Origin: CBDFKS01 sp965248905
GTDB taxonomy: Bacteria > Chloroflexota > Dehalococcoidia > Lucifugimonadales > JAGWBF01
Direction: 5' to 3'
Length of the DNA stretch: 64,000 nucleotides
NCBI GenBank assembly: GCA_965248905.1
Contig: CBDFKS010000007.1
Span: forward strand, 124,001-188,000
Shown here: piece after piece, positions 27,230 to 38,666 of the stretch
Numbering within the stretch: the first letter of the stretch is position 1
Layout: each line of letters opens with the position of its first letter
The notes under the pieces: model-generated
What the model was told of the DNA's origin: nothing
Seen by the model: only the letters and a program-made list of their open reading frames with translations
Databases searched by the model: none
Position numbers and translations under genes: made by a program

Positions 27230-28022
27230 CTCCTAGCCGACATTCCCATATCAAGCTGCCTGGGCCCCAAGCAACGCACCATGCTCGACGAGAACCATGG
27301 TAGTATCACTCACCAACGCCGTCAACCATCCAATCAAGCTCACAAAACGATCTCTCGACGTCGTGAGTTAGCGTTCTCCAGGCAACGGAGCCAGCTTTCA
27401 CCACGTTTGCACTCCCTTCGAACTCCTCCAGGCACGCACCTCCCCCTTGGCTACCCTCATGACCTCCGATGACCCCAAGGACGTTCGCTACCTAGGTACT
27501 GCATGGAGCCCGCCGATACGCTTCAGCACTTGCCGGAACACCTCCCGAGGCACAGCCACTTCAGCGAGCTGGAACACCAGCAGTGTCACGAGCTTTCCCA
27601 ACATTGGACCCCCATCTAGGTGAAACCCTCGCGCCTAGTGATCGTTGACAACGGGAAGAAACCTCTGAGCAAGGATCGAATGGAGGTAAGCTCGTGTGTG
27701 CTCCTGTGGTTAATCATGATACTCGTAGCTAGTAAGCTTGGCGTTCCTTAGATTAATTTACTGAGATGATTGACTATGGCCAAACTGGTATATGGATAAT
27801 TGAATGAGCGTCTGGAAAAAGTAAGGAAAGGGGACGTTTTCTTAACTCGCTGGTCAACTGGTGGTGTGCCGAGTATCTCGAGGCCAAGGACCTTTGTCGC
27901 CCTGTGCCCATTTTGATGTCGGCCTACACTATCCGCGAATAGTAATGACGATTTGCCAGCGGCTATAATGGCAGCACAGCAGGACACTCACTTAATGTTG
28001 CCCCTATTCTGTGGAGGACTCC
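27230..28022. other. 793-bp region without a supported gene
   Basis: Short frames exist on both strands but none has a ribosome site or a family pattern. The end should contain the promoter of the nuclease-helicase gene. Confidence 0.4.
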
Positions 28023-31000
28023 ATGTACTGGGAAGATGGTAACCTCAGAATTTCCCCCAGCGATCTAATCGTGTTTTTGGAATCGGAATTCGCCTCATGG
28101 ATGGATCGCTGGTTGATAAACGGGGATGATGCGGGTCCCCATGCTGAGTCAGTTCAGAATCGGAAAGGTTCTGCTGCCCTCAAACTTCAGCCAATTCCGG
28201 ACGAAGATGACCTCCAGACTCTCCTGTTTGCGAAAAAGGGGACGCAGCATGAGCTTGCGTTCCTGGGAAAGCTAAAACGACTAGGTAAACAGATCGTTGA
28301 AATTGACCAGGGGGATCCCGCCTTCGACGGGACCCTAGGGGCCATGAAGGATGGTGCGGATTTCATCTATCAGGCCCGGCTCGAGACGGCAGGGTTCGGC
28401 GGCTGGGCTGACTTCCTAGTCAAGAGAGACGGTGCGTCGGCCATTGGACCGCACCACTACGAGCCCTGGGATACGAAGCTAGCGCGGTCTCCCAAGGCCC
28501 ACTTTATCGTACAACTGTGTGGGTACGCCGACTTACTTGAACAGGTTCAGGGCCACAGGCCGACCAAATTCGAAATAGTGCTTGGAGACGGGACAAGAGC
28601 ACAGTTTAGGACCAACTCTTACTACTACTACTATCGTGAGCTTCGGCTAGCCTTCGAGGAGTTCCTCGGCAACTTCGATCCCTCGGGGCCTCCACCTCCG
28701 GGCCTCTCCCGAGAGTATGGGCGATGGAAGACTTATGCTGAGGGCATCCTAGAAGAATCTGATCACCTTAGTGTGATCGCAAACATCACCCGCGGGCAAA
28801 TTAGGAAGATCGAGGAAGCGGGTGTTTCCACCGCCTCTGCTTTCGCAAATTCGGCGATCAATTACGTGCCTGGAATGGCATCCGAAGTTTTAGAGCACCT
28901 GAAAACCCAAGCCAAGCTACAAATCAAGTCGAAGGAGGTTGGAAAGCCGCTATACCAGGTCCGCGAGGCCGATCCAAGCAACGGGAAGCTAGGTCTTATG
29001 ATGTTGCCCTCGGCGTCTCCCAATGACGTCTTCTTCGACATCGAAGGGTTCCCGATGGCCGACAGGGGACTGGAGTATCTGTTCGGGGCGGCCCATTTAG
29101 AGTCTGGTAAGCCTGAATTTTCAAATTGGTGGGCCCATGATTCAAACCAGGAGGAAAGGGCGTTCGAGGAATTCATTGATTGGGCTCACGCCAGGTGGTC
29201 CCACGACCCAACTATGCACATCTATCACTACGCCGCCTATGAGACTACCGCCGTCCGTCGGCTCATGGGGCAGTACGCGACGAGGGAGCAGGAAGTAGAC
29301 GACCTTTTGAGGAATAAGGTGTTTATTGATTGCTATACGATTGTGCGCCAGAGCCTCATCATCGGAACGCCTGGATACTCTCTCAAAGATATCGAGGTCC
29401 TATATGGGCCCAAACGCAGCGGCGAAATCAACACGGCTTCCGGATCGGTAGTGGCCTACGCTCAATGGTTGGAGAGCGGGGAGAGTCAGGATTGGCAAGA
29501 GTCCGCAATCCTTTCGAGCATTCGTGAGTACAACCAGGCGGACTGTGAATCTCTGACGGGCTTGGTGGAGTGGCTCAGGGAAGTTCAATTGAGCTCCGGT
29601 ATCGAGTATAACTCGGATCCAGCAAAGGACATCGATTCCGAGCCCGATACCAGGTCAGAGAGAGCCGAGGTGCTCCTAGCTGAAAGGCTGATCTCAGATG
29701 TAGCGTCCGGAGCTATCGTTGACTCTGAACACAGACGCATCCAGGAATTACTTGCTTGGCTTCTGGAATTTCACTGGAGGGAAGCCAGACCGGTTTTCTG
29801 GAGAAAGTTCGATCGCCGCGAAATGACCGAACGAGAGCTAGTCGATGATCTCGATTGCCTGGGTGCTATGCAACGCACCGGCAAACCCCCCGACAAAGAT
29901 AAGAGATCTCTGGTGTATCAGTACACGTTTGATCCTGACCAGGACACCAAACTCGAGGCTGGGTCCGGATGCTTCTTCGCCCACGACCTGGCAATCAATA
30001 CCTCGATCGCCTCCATTGACCGCGAGAAGGGTCTTGTGGAGATTAAGCTGGGACCTACGAAGCCCACTCCTTCAGACCGCCTAAGCCTTATCCCGGACGA
30101 ATATGTTCGCGCCGACACCATAGCCAATAGTGTGTATAAATATGTAGAAGCATGGTCCCAAGGCCAGATAGTTTCTCAGGCAGTAGACGACCTACTTCAC
30201 CGAAGGCGGCCGCGGGTCAAGGGGCAAACGGGTGGGATACTTATGGACCATGCCTCTGACTCGATTCCCCAAATCATGGACGTGGTGGAACGGCTTGATT
30301 CGTCTGTGTTATGCATTCAAGGTCCGCCTGGATGCGGCAAGACGTTTACGTCCGCTGCTGTGATCGCGGCGTTACTAAAGAACGGGAAGCGCATTGGCGT
30401 CACCGCTAACGGCCACAAGACCATAATCAACCTTTTGGAGAGCGTAGTCGAGCAGGCAGACTCCATTGGCTTGAAAGACGCCAACATCATCAAGGTGGGA
30501 GGGAGTCCAGACGATCCGTTATTGAAGTCTGGAAAGGTCAAGTTCGTCGCAGGGAATGCTGGGGGTTTCCAAGCATCGGGTTCAGGTCCTGCGGTAGTCG
30601 GTGGGACCGCCTGGATGTTTTGCAGGGAAGAGTGGGAGGGAAATCTAGACTACCTTTTCGTTGACGAAGCCGGTCAGTTTTCTCTGGCTAATGTAGTGGG
30701 GGTGGGGCTTTCTTCCAACAACCTTGTTCTGGTAGGAGACCAGATGCAGCTAGCCCAACCCATCCAAGGCAGCCACCCGGGGGAAAGCGGCAAATCGGCC
30801 TTGGAATATTATTTGAACGGTCTGGCCACTATTCCAGACGACTTAGGAGTATTCCTCGATACCACTTGGCGGATGCACCCCGATATCAGTGGGTTTATCT
30901 CTGAAGCAATCTACGAAAATCGACTGACGTCGCATCCCAGAATGCTAGAGCAGCGCGTGTTGCCAAGCGATAAGGCAGGATTGATCACACAGGAGACGGG

Positions 31001-31484
31001 ACTGGTCTATATTCCCGTTCCGCACGAAGGCAATACCCAGTGTAGTCCTGAGGAGGTCGACACCATCGATCTGGTCATGAAAGGGTTGCTAGCCTCACAA
31101 GTGCAAGACGCCACCGGAATCATCCGACCGCTCACCTTGGAAGACATCTTGGTAGTGGCACCTTACAACATGCAGGTTAGGCGCCTCTCGGAGCGTCTCG
31201 GCCAAGGCGCTCAAGTCGGGACCGTGGATAGATTTCAAGGTTTAGAGGCCCACGTCGTCATCGTTTCGATGGCCGCATCCTCGATTGACGAATCACCTCG
31301 AGGTGCTGAATTCCTGCTCAGTCCCAATAGGATCAATGTGGCAGTTTCCAGGGCCAAGAGTCTAGCTATCGTGGTGTCTTCGCCTGAATTGCTACGACCC
31401 AGGTGCCAGACGATAAAGCAAATGGAACTGGTGAACCTGTTCTGCTGGTTGAAGGCCTATGCGACCAACATACCCGCTGATTAA
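28023..31484 (+). CDS. TM0106-type RecB-like nuclease fused to DNA2/NAM7-like helicase
   Basis: The ATG at 28023 follows GGAGG by five bases. Of 1,153 residues, the N-terminal part is a Cas4/RecB-like PD-(D/E)XK domain with HHYEPWDTKLARSPKAHFIVQL (about 145-165). Residues 330-520 are an RNase H-like DEDD domain (DVFFDIEGFPM, HIYHYAAYE, FIDCYTIVRQ). Residues 745-1,150 are a superfamily 1 helicase: GPPGCGKTFTSA, LFVDEAGQ, GDQMQLAQP, GTVDRFQGLEAHVVIVSM and RINVAVSRAK. It should unwind and trim DNA. Such fusions occur in repair and in defence clusters; the genes downstream favour the latter. Confidence 0.88.
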   Translation: MYWEDGNLRISPSDLIVFLESEFASWMDRWLINGDDAGPHAESVQNRKGSAALKLQPIPDEDDLQTLLFAKKGTQHELAFLGKLKRLGKQIVEIDQGDPAFDGTLGAMKDGADFIYQARLETAGFGGWADFLVKRDGASAIGPHHYEPWDTKLARSPKAHFIVQLCGYADLLEQVQGHRPTKFEIVLGDGTRAQFRTNSYYYYYRELRLAFEEFLGNFDPSGPPPPGLSREYGRWKTYAEGILEESDHLSVIANITRGQIRKIEEAGVSTASAFANSAINYVPGMASEVLEHLKTQAKLQIKSKEVGKPLYQVREADPSNGKLGLMMLPSASPNDVFFDIEGFPMADRGLEYLFGAAHLESGKPEFSNWWAHDSNQEERAFEEFIDWAHARWSHDPTMHIYHYAAYETTAVRRLMGQYATREQEVDDLLRNKVFIDCYTIVRQSLIIGTPGYSLKDIEVLYGPKRSGEINTASGSVVAYAQWLESGESQDWQESAILSSIREYNQADCESLTGLVEWLREVQLSSGIEYNSDPAKDIDSEPDTRSERAEVLLAERLISDVASGAIVDSEHRRIQELLAWLLEFHWREARPVFWRKFDRREMTERELVDDLDCLGAMQRTGKPPDKDKRSLVYQYTFDPDQDTKLEAGSGCFFAHDLAINTSIASIDREKGLVEIKLGPTKPTPSDRLSLIPDEYVRADTIANSVYKYVEAWSQGQIVSQAVDDLLHRRRPRVKGQTGGILMDHASDSIPQIMDVVERLDSSVLCIQGPPGCGKTFTSAAVIAALLKNGKRIGVTANGHKTIINLLESVVEQADSIGLKDANIIKVGGSPDDPLLKSGKVKFVAGNAGGFQASGSGPAVVGGTAWMFCREEWEGNLDYLFVDEAGQFSLANVVGVGLSSNNLVLVGDQMQLAQPIQGSHPGESGKSALEYYLNGLATIPDDLGVFLDTTWRMHPDISGFISEAIYENRLTSHPRMLEQRVLPSDKAGLITQETGLVYIPVPHEGNTQCSPEEVDTIDLVMKGLLASQVQDATGIIRPLTLEDILVVAPYNMQVRRLSERLGQGAQVGTVDRFQGLEAHVVIVSMAASSIDESPRGAEFLLSPNRINVAVSRAKSLAIVVSSPELLRPRCQTIKQMELVNLFCWLKAYATNIPAD

Positions 31485-31658
31485 TTCGTGCACTGAGGCT
31501 CGTCCGCCCAGCGATGGAGCGGCAATTGCAGTATTGGCGGACGCAACGGCCGTAGTGATGTAATTTCTTGCTAATATGGGTATGGTCCATAAGTTCTCAA
31601 CCCTAATTCAATTCCGTGAAGTCACGAGCGACAAAAACCCTTCTCCAGGAGGACGTCC

Positions 31659-32231
31659 ATAGCTAGCACTGATTTCCGCCTTGGCCCAACTGTGCGACAA
31701 GCGATGGAAGAAACGTACCAAGACATGCTGGTTCAAGGAGAACTGAAATCAATGGCGCAGCTTCAACAATTTTATTCCTTGTTTCAAGGTCGTTTCAGCC
31801 CAGAGCGTCTCGAAGAGCTGGACGGTGAAAACCTGCTTCACACAATGCACTCTTTAGAGCCAGATAGCCTTGTGTACTGGTTGGAATTTAAAAACGACGA
31901 TGAGTTCTCCTCGCCTGACTTTGGCAGTATTTCCGGCGGAAGCGCCCTCAAATATGGGATCTATAAACGCAAGCACAATGGAACATGGATGACAGGAAGC
32001 CCGCATAAGCAGACGGAACTTTCTACGGTGCAGGCCATTAATGTGGCCCGAAAGCACCGAGACCAGCTTATCGCAGGAGCCTCGCTGTTGGAGGTGTTAC
32101 CCGAAGGCAGCTCGGACGCAGAATATCTGAAATTCCAGCAACTTATGGAAGAACAAGCACCAGACTTGGCTGGCTTAGGGCGGTGTCACAAATACTTCTG
32201 TTTACTTTACCCCGACAAGTGCACGGGCTGA
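31659..32231 (+). pseudogene. McrB-like N-terminal domain, start codon lost
   Basis: GGAGG at 31648-31652 is followed at the right distance by ATA GCT AGC instead of an ATG; the first good alternative is GTG at 31692. The product has GSISGGSALKYGIYKR and ends with YLKFQQLMEEQAPDLAGLGRCHKYFCLLYPDKC. This is the typical N-terminal modified-base-binding and linker region of McrB-like GTPases. The GTPase domain that should follow is missing. Confidence 0.72.
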
Positions 32232-32268
32232 GATCTCGATCGACCGGCGTACTGAAGCCTACCGATCT

Positions 32269-32865
32269 GTGTTGACGTTGATTACGATATTGTCACGGTC
32301 AATAGGCATGTCTTTTGGTCAACCCCAAGATGGCATCCAATTGCCTGGGTTTCTATTTGATATGAACAGGTTCTTTCAAGCCCTGTTGTCTCGGTTTTTA
32401 GGAGAATACCTCGCTGGGTATGAAGTAGAGGATGAATACCGACTGAAGGAAATCTTGGCCTACCACCCTTCCTATAATCCTCTGAAGCGTCGCTCTCCTA
32501 CTCCACGCCCTGACTTTGTAATAATGCGTAGCAGCCGCGTCGAAGCGGTGTTGGATGCCAAGTACCGAGATCTCTGGGAAAATGAGCTGCCAACAGCTAT
32601 GCTCTACCAACTGGCGATTTACGCTCTGACACAACCTGAACCAATACGTAAATCCGTAATTCTTTATCCTACTCTGAGTTCCGACGCAGGTGACCAGGTC
32701 ATCGTGTTAAGAGACACCGGGCATGGCAAAGAAAGAGCACAAGTAGCCTTGCGCCCGGTAAATCTATTGAGATTAGAAGAGTTGTTTAGCGCCCGTCGTC
32801 AGCCGCCGGTGCTGAAGAGGCGAGCAAAGATGGCCCGCCAACCTGTCTTTGGAGAATCGGTGTAG
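32269..32865 (+). pseudogene. McrC-like nuclease, C-terminal part
   Basis: Residues read FLFDMNRFFQALLSRFL, then TPRPDFVIMRSSRVEAVLDAKYRDL, the PD-(D/E)XK core of McrC (Asp, then D-x-K), and YQLAIYAL. The N-terminal half of McrC and the whole McrB GTPase are absent between this and the previous remnant, so one internal deletion removed about 1.5-2 kb by family lengths. The McrBC pair would have cut methylated DNA. Confidence 0.75.
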
Positions 32866-33120
32866 TGAAATGCACAATACCAAATCCATCTGGCTACATC
32901 GCCTAAACGACTCAAGTGGTGTGGTTGCACTGGGGCGAGTATGGCAGCAAGGTTGATACTACTCCGTTGCGGGATTGCAGGTGGATGGAGCCCCAAACAC
33001 TATCGGCGAATAATGATGTGGAGTCCTACACCGCACCAAACTGAATCTAACTAGTTAGGGTGCCGTTCCCACTTAATGCCGAGACTGGTCAGCACAGGTT
33101 AACTCCCTTAGAATGGTCGA

Positions 33121-35146
33121 ATGGTGCTTGCTCTAATAGGTGTCCTGACCTTTGTGATGGTCGTAAGCGCCTGCTCTGTTTCTCCCAATCCGACCAAAAA
33201 CATCGATGCTACCGTCCAAGCTCGGGTGTCAGCTACCCTAAAGGCTCACGAAACCCCTACCGATACACCGCCTCCAACGCTCTCCATACCCAGAAAGCCA
33301 GACAGTGACCTTCGGGCAGCTACTATTTCAAAGCCGACTCCCCCCGTATCCCCCGAGGAGTCTGAGATGTTCGTCAGCTCTCTGCAATCATATGGTCTAC
33401 AAGTTATCAACCAGATTCGCTCTCAAAGAGGGTTACCGGCTTTGAGCCTGAGTAGCAACGAGGTAGCTCAGATATATGCCGCGGATTCGCTCAATAGCCT
33501 CCGAATTCTGGAAAGGAATGGTCCTCGGACTCACGCCAGCAATGCTGTACAACCAGCTAGGTGGTGGAGGCTACGTACAGTGGACAGCCGGGATTCGTGG
33601 CTACCTATCCGAGTCGGAGCTTAATAGTTGCATTTTAGGAACGACAATTTGCGACCAAATCGACGCGAAGCAAGAAATTGCAAGCTACTTCAATCGCCAG
33701 CTAGCGTCAAAGGCGTCTAATGATCCACCATTGTTCCTCAAGCCACATTGGGACTCGGTAAGCATCGGTGTCGCCCATCTTGATTATGCCTTCGTGATCT
33801 ATGTGCTGTTCGAAAGGAAAGGAGTCGAGTTTGTAGACCTTCCTACGGTTGCCGATGGCTACTTGACCATTGAGGCGCGCCTATTGAGCAACGCAAAAGT
33901 CTCCCGCCTGGACTTCTATTCTCTCACCTTGCCCTCCCCGGACTCCCAACCTGAGGACCAGGATATCGCCACACAGCAACAGCCGCTGTTCAGTATCTTC
34001 AACCTGCCCCCGCCCGGAGTTTGGTTTCAGTTGCCGAACACAGGATCCCGGGTAGCAGATGCTTGGACGTTCAATGGCGATACCCTATCGATCACGGCGA
34101 ACATCAGCGAATCTATCCAGGAAGAAGGCGTCTACCGGATGGTGGTGTGGGTCGATGGCGATGAAGTCCCTCTGGGTCAATATCATATATTGGTGGATAA
34201 TCGAGCCGCGTTCACTAGGGGCGAGACATCCCCTCAGTTTTCCAAGGTCGAATCACAGCCAATCGAGGAGCTGCGACGGTTTGCGCTCGAGTTGATCAAT
34301 GCCGATCGCGAGGACCATGGCGTTCCGGCCGTTCGTCTGGGTTCGAACGAGTCGGCACAAGTGCACGCTGAAGATGCTCTGGAACATGGATACGTAGGGC
34401 ACTGGACCACAAGTGGCCTCAAGCCGTATATGATATACCAGCTTGAGGATTGGGCCGGCGTTGTCGGTGAAAATGCCGCCGGCACCGTGTCTCCGGAACA
34501 TCGGTTGCGCTGCCTGGACCCGTTGATATACTGCGCTGCTCCGAATCCCCAAGACGAGATAAGAGACTTCCAATGGTCCATGATGTATGACGATGCCCAT
34601 GCTGATTGGGGCCATAGGGATACGATCATCGATCCTGACTACGACACAGTCAATATCGGGATAGCCTACGATGAATCTGGGCTCTCTTTCTATCAGCACT
34701 TTGAATATACAGAACTGGTGTACCTCGAGAAGCCATCGATCGAGAATGGTAACTTAAGATTCAGAGCCAGAACCGTAAACGACCATCGCATTATTGGCGT
34801 CTCGATTTATTACGACCATCCTCTCGAGTCAAAGACGCCTGAAGAGATCGGATCGCTGAAAAGCTACTGCATCGGTGGCGGATTCACGGACCAGTGCGAT
34901 GAGGTCGAACCAATACTCCGGGTGTTGATGCCCCCCGAGCTCAGGTGGGGTGAAGGCTACAGATATGACTCTCTAACCGAAGAAGATATCATCGCTGATA
35001 CGTGGGACTCGAACGATGGAGCGCTCCATGTTGAGGCCAACGTGAGGAGAGCAGTCAGTCGACCGGGCGTGTACACGCTGGCGATCTGGTCGGGAGACGA
35101 TGACCCTAAACTACTTGGGGTCTATTCAATATTCGTGGAAGACTAG
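33121..35146 (+). pseudogene. Lipoprotein with two CAP (SCP-like) domains, frameshifted
   Basis: The first frame begins with a signal peptide and lipobox VSAC, a Thr/Pro linker, then VINQIRSQRGLPALSLSSNEVAQIYAADSLN. Near 33510-33525 the coding moves to the next frame, which reads LGLTPAMLYNQLGGGGYVQW and continues to a second CAP unit: ELINADREDHGVPAVRLGSNESAQVHAEDALEHGYVGHW...VVGENAAG. The C-terminal part is beta-rich. Tandem alignment of the two units supports one original gene of about 670 residues. An assembly error could also explain the shift. Confidence 0.75.
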
Positions 35147-35595
35147 CGTTCTCCACGAGTCTCTGGTGGTCATTCAGGGCACGGTGTCAAGACGTAAAGG
35201 GACTATGAATGTTGTCGTGTCCCATGCATGGGAGCTACTGGCGATGGCGTCTCCCCCTAAAGCTAAGTCCTGGCAGTAGCTGATTACGGGCACAGAACCA
35301 CCAGGGAATCTCAATCACCTACGTCTGCATTCTCAATACTCCAGAAGGAGGTTCTGCCGATGCTATCCACGAAAGGTGTATAATTTCTGTAGCCACAAGA
35401 ACCCGTTTTCCGCGCCGCTCTTCACAGCCCTTCTTTGATGATCAACCAAAGCTAGCAGGACCTAGATCATCGACAAACAGATTTGTGAGTGGTAGTCCGT
35501 GATGCGGAATTGGGGCGCAAGGTAAACCACCACTAAAAATCCCAAAGTTGTAAGGCCAGGGAGTCGTTAACTCTTGGCGGGGAGCACTACTAGAT
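35147..35595. other. 449-bp intergenic region, weak promoter-like TATAAT only
   Basis: TATAAT occurs at 35379-35384 without a good -35 box. I see no gene. GGGGAG near the end serves the next reading frame. Confidence 0.35.
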
Positions 35596-38016
35596 ATGGA
35601 CTACGAGACTTCATATGCCAACATTAAATCGGTGGTCGAGAAGTACAGGCAATCGGAATCCGAAGAACTCAACGAAGCTACCACCAGGCTTCGGTTCATA
35701 GATCACCTACTCTTTGATTGCCTTGCCTAGGACCGGAGCGACTGCCGAGCAGAGGACCGATTAGAGGGCACGATCATTGACTATGGTCTTTATCATGAAA
35801 GCGGTCTGAAATTCATCGTCGAAGCCAAGAAAGAAGGAACGTATTTTGAGGTTCCGGCCGGATTTACTCGGAAGACCTGCCCTATAGAATACTTTAGGGG
35901 TGATTATCCCGAGATCTTCTCGGCAATCGAGCAAGCATTGGAGTACTGTCAAAAGCGCGGGGTAGCACTGGGTGCGGTCTGTAATGGTCACCAAATTCTA
36001 GCATTCCTAGGAAGTCGTACAGATGGAATCCCACCAAGTCAAGGCCGTGTGGCCGTATTTGAGTCCTTGGAAGTAATGGAAAGAGAGTTCCTTTCCCTTT
36101 GGAACTGTTTATCAAAGCAAGGTGCCCTAACACGGCATCTCGCTATGTTGCTGAAGGAAGGCCCTGCCCAACCAATCCCCGACAAGCTTTCTTCTAAGAT
36201 ACCAAACTATCCAGTCTTTCGGGTGCGCAATGAACTTCAAAATTATTTGAAGATCCTAGGCGACCTCGCTATTGAAGATCTGGCACGGCGTCCGGAGAAC
36301 GAAGAGGAATTCCTCCAAGAGTGCTATTCGGAAAGCGGTGCCTTGTCACAGTATGCTCTTGTGAGCAAGGGCATCATGCAGTCAAGATATTCAGTGCTTT
36401 ATCAAGAGTCTGTAGGCGAGCCGGTTATGTCACCAGCTACCACTAAAACTGGTGTCGATCCAGAATTGGTTGTGGATAGCATGGCCCGACGGCCCATCCT
36501 GCTTGTTGGTGATATTGGGGCCGGCAAAACAACATTCATTCAACACCTGATTAGGGTTTCTGCCAAGGAGATCCTCAGCAATGCAGTCGTACTATATGTT
36601 GATTTAGGCGTAAACCCGACGTTTGACACGGAATTGCACACGTTCTTGGCGGGTGAGATCGGCCGACAATTGAGAGACGACTATGGTATCGAAATAGATT
36701 CTCGGAATTTTATCCATGGTGTCTACCATGTTGAACTTAACCGATTCGAAACAGGGTTGTACGCAGACCTGAAACTTGAGGACCTTGGCGAATTTCGTCG
36801 GCAACAGGTCAGGTTTCTAGAAGACAGGGTCAGCAATGTACCGGAACATTTGCGGCGTTGTTTGGAGCATATTCGCAAAGGGCATCAACGACAGATTGTA
36901 ATCTTTTTAGACAACCTAGACCAAAGGTCTAAGGAGTTTCAGCAAAAAGCGTTTCTGCTAGGTCAAAGTCTTGCAGAATTATGGCCAGCATTGGTTTATA
37001 TTTCGCTACGACCCGAGACCTTTGCCCAGTCGAAAAGCAGTGGCGCGATTGGGGCTTACCATATAAGAGCTTTCACCATTTCTCCACCTAGGATAGATCG
37101 TGTCGTTGAAAAGCGACTCAGGTATGGCAAACTGCTTCTTGAGCGCCAGGGTTCGGAGCTGTTTACCCCAGGAATCGGGTTCCCAGTCCAAGATCTGATC
37201 GATTACCTGGATATATTGATAGATTCATTTAGCCAGTCTGATCAGATTCGAGAGATGATTGAAAACCTATGTGGGGGTAATGTCCGATTGGCCCTCGATT
37301 TTATTAGGATATTTATAGGTAGTGGCCACGTGAACACAAAAGAGGTGCTCGACACATACCGCTCAAGCGGTAGCTATTCGATCGCACTGCACCATTTTCT
37401 CAACGCAATTATCTATGGTGACTATCAACATTTTGATGCCTCTCTTTCAGAAATCAAAAACGTATTCGACATCTCTGTACCCGACGGTAAGGAACACTTC
37501 TTGGTACCCATTTTGTTAGCGCACATAGACAAAAAAGGCCAATCGGACCCTGCATACAGCGAAGGGTACGTAGATGGTATCGGCTTGCTCGACTTTGCCC
37601 AAGCCTTTGGCTTTACTACAGACCAAATCGTAAGTGCGCTGGACAAATGCCTGCGTTTTAAGCTCATAGAAAGCCACGATAAACTAGGTGCTACTGGTGA
37701 GAATGCGCATGTGAAGAATTTCTATAGAGTAACCACCATCGGGAGCTATTACTATAGACGACTGATTTCAACATTTTCGTATATCGACGCAATGATCGTT
37801 GATACTCCTATCGTCGATTCAGGGTACCGCGCGGCGATCGGAACCGCTCAGAGTATCCAAGAGCGGCTTGATCGCGTAGAAAAATTCAGGGCTTATCTCG
37901 ACGACCAATGGCGTCCACTGCAAGCAGGGGGGATCGAATTCGAATGGCAGGACTCAAGCTCAGAATTACATGCGAATATCACCCGAGTCCGAAGTAGACT
38001 GACAAGGAACCACTAG
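35596..38016 (+). pseudogene. PD-(D/E)XK nuclease/P-loop NTPase (candidate defence gene) with one in-frame TAG
   Basis: From ATG 35596 the frame reads DHLLFDCLA, meets TAG (35728-35730), and continues without another stop for 761 codons. Relatives of HsdR-type N-terminal domains have LGWD here, so TGG to TAG is likely. Residues 65-85 give GTIIDYGLYHESGLKFIVEAKKEG, a PD-(D/E)XK core. Walker A GDIGAGKTTF is near 305 and Walker B IVIFLDNLDQ near 435. The C-terminal 350 residues are helical with a winged-helix look. A nuclease plus STAND/KAP-like ATPase in one chain suggests a phage sensor-effector. An internal start at 35938 would lose the nuclease. Confidence 0.7.
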
Positions 38017-38195
38017 GCGTGGTGGGGGAGGACGACAAACGATATGGCACGAGCTTCTCAATGGGACCGTTTATGATCACTACCAAAATCCATCTGCCTT
38101 CTAGTACTCAGTCAACTCGGTTTTGGTAATTGTTTAAGAAAACGTCTAAGGTTGCTACCCTTTTTTAGGAGTGTTGACGTAGGAGGGTGGCAGCC

Positions 38196-38666
38196 ATGGG
38201 ACGAGAACGGTATGTGGTCCGGTTGGAAAGGGAAGAACGAGACCAGTTGGAACGACTGATTCGCGGGGGAAAGAGCCCAGCGCGAAAGGTTGCCCGGGCC
38301 CGTATTCTGCTAAAGGCAGATACGGGCTGGGGGGTGATGCGCATCGTGGAGGCGCTGGACACGTCTGCGGGTACGGTGTGCCGTACCAAGCGGCGGTACC
38401 TGGAGGGAGGACTGAAGCGGGCCTTGGAGGAAGATCCTCGGCCAGGACATCCGACCAAACTGGATGAGCGGGGGGAAGCGCACCTGATTGCCCTGGCGTG
38501 CAGCGAGGCCCCCCCAGGCCATGACCACTGGACCCTGCGGCTCCTGGCAAACAAGGTGGTGGAGTTGGGGCTGGCGCCCTCCATGTCCCACGAGGGAATT
38601 CGCAAGCGGTTGAAAAAAACAGTCTCAAGCCGTGGCAGAAGAAGGAGTGGTGTATTCCCCAGGTGA
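38196..38666 (+). CDS. IS630 transposase, first frame (copy 2)
   Basis: Same sequence as 7940-8410: HTH domain, AGGAGG nine bases before the ATG, and the A7 run at 38613-38619 before the zero-frame stop. Confidence 0.9.
   Translation: MGRERYVVRLEREERDQLERLIRGGKSPARKVARARILLKADTGWGVMRIVEALDTSAGTVCRTKRRYLEGGLKRALEEDPRPGHPTKLDERGEAHLIALACSEAPPGHDHWTLRLLANKVVELGLAPSMSHEGIRKRLKKTVSSRGRRRSGVFPR

Noticed and set aside
27281..27987. Short frames on both strands before the nuclease-helicase gene
   Set aside because: None has a start signal or conserved look; treated as intergenic.
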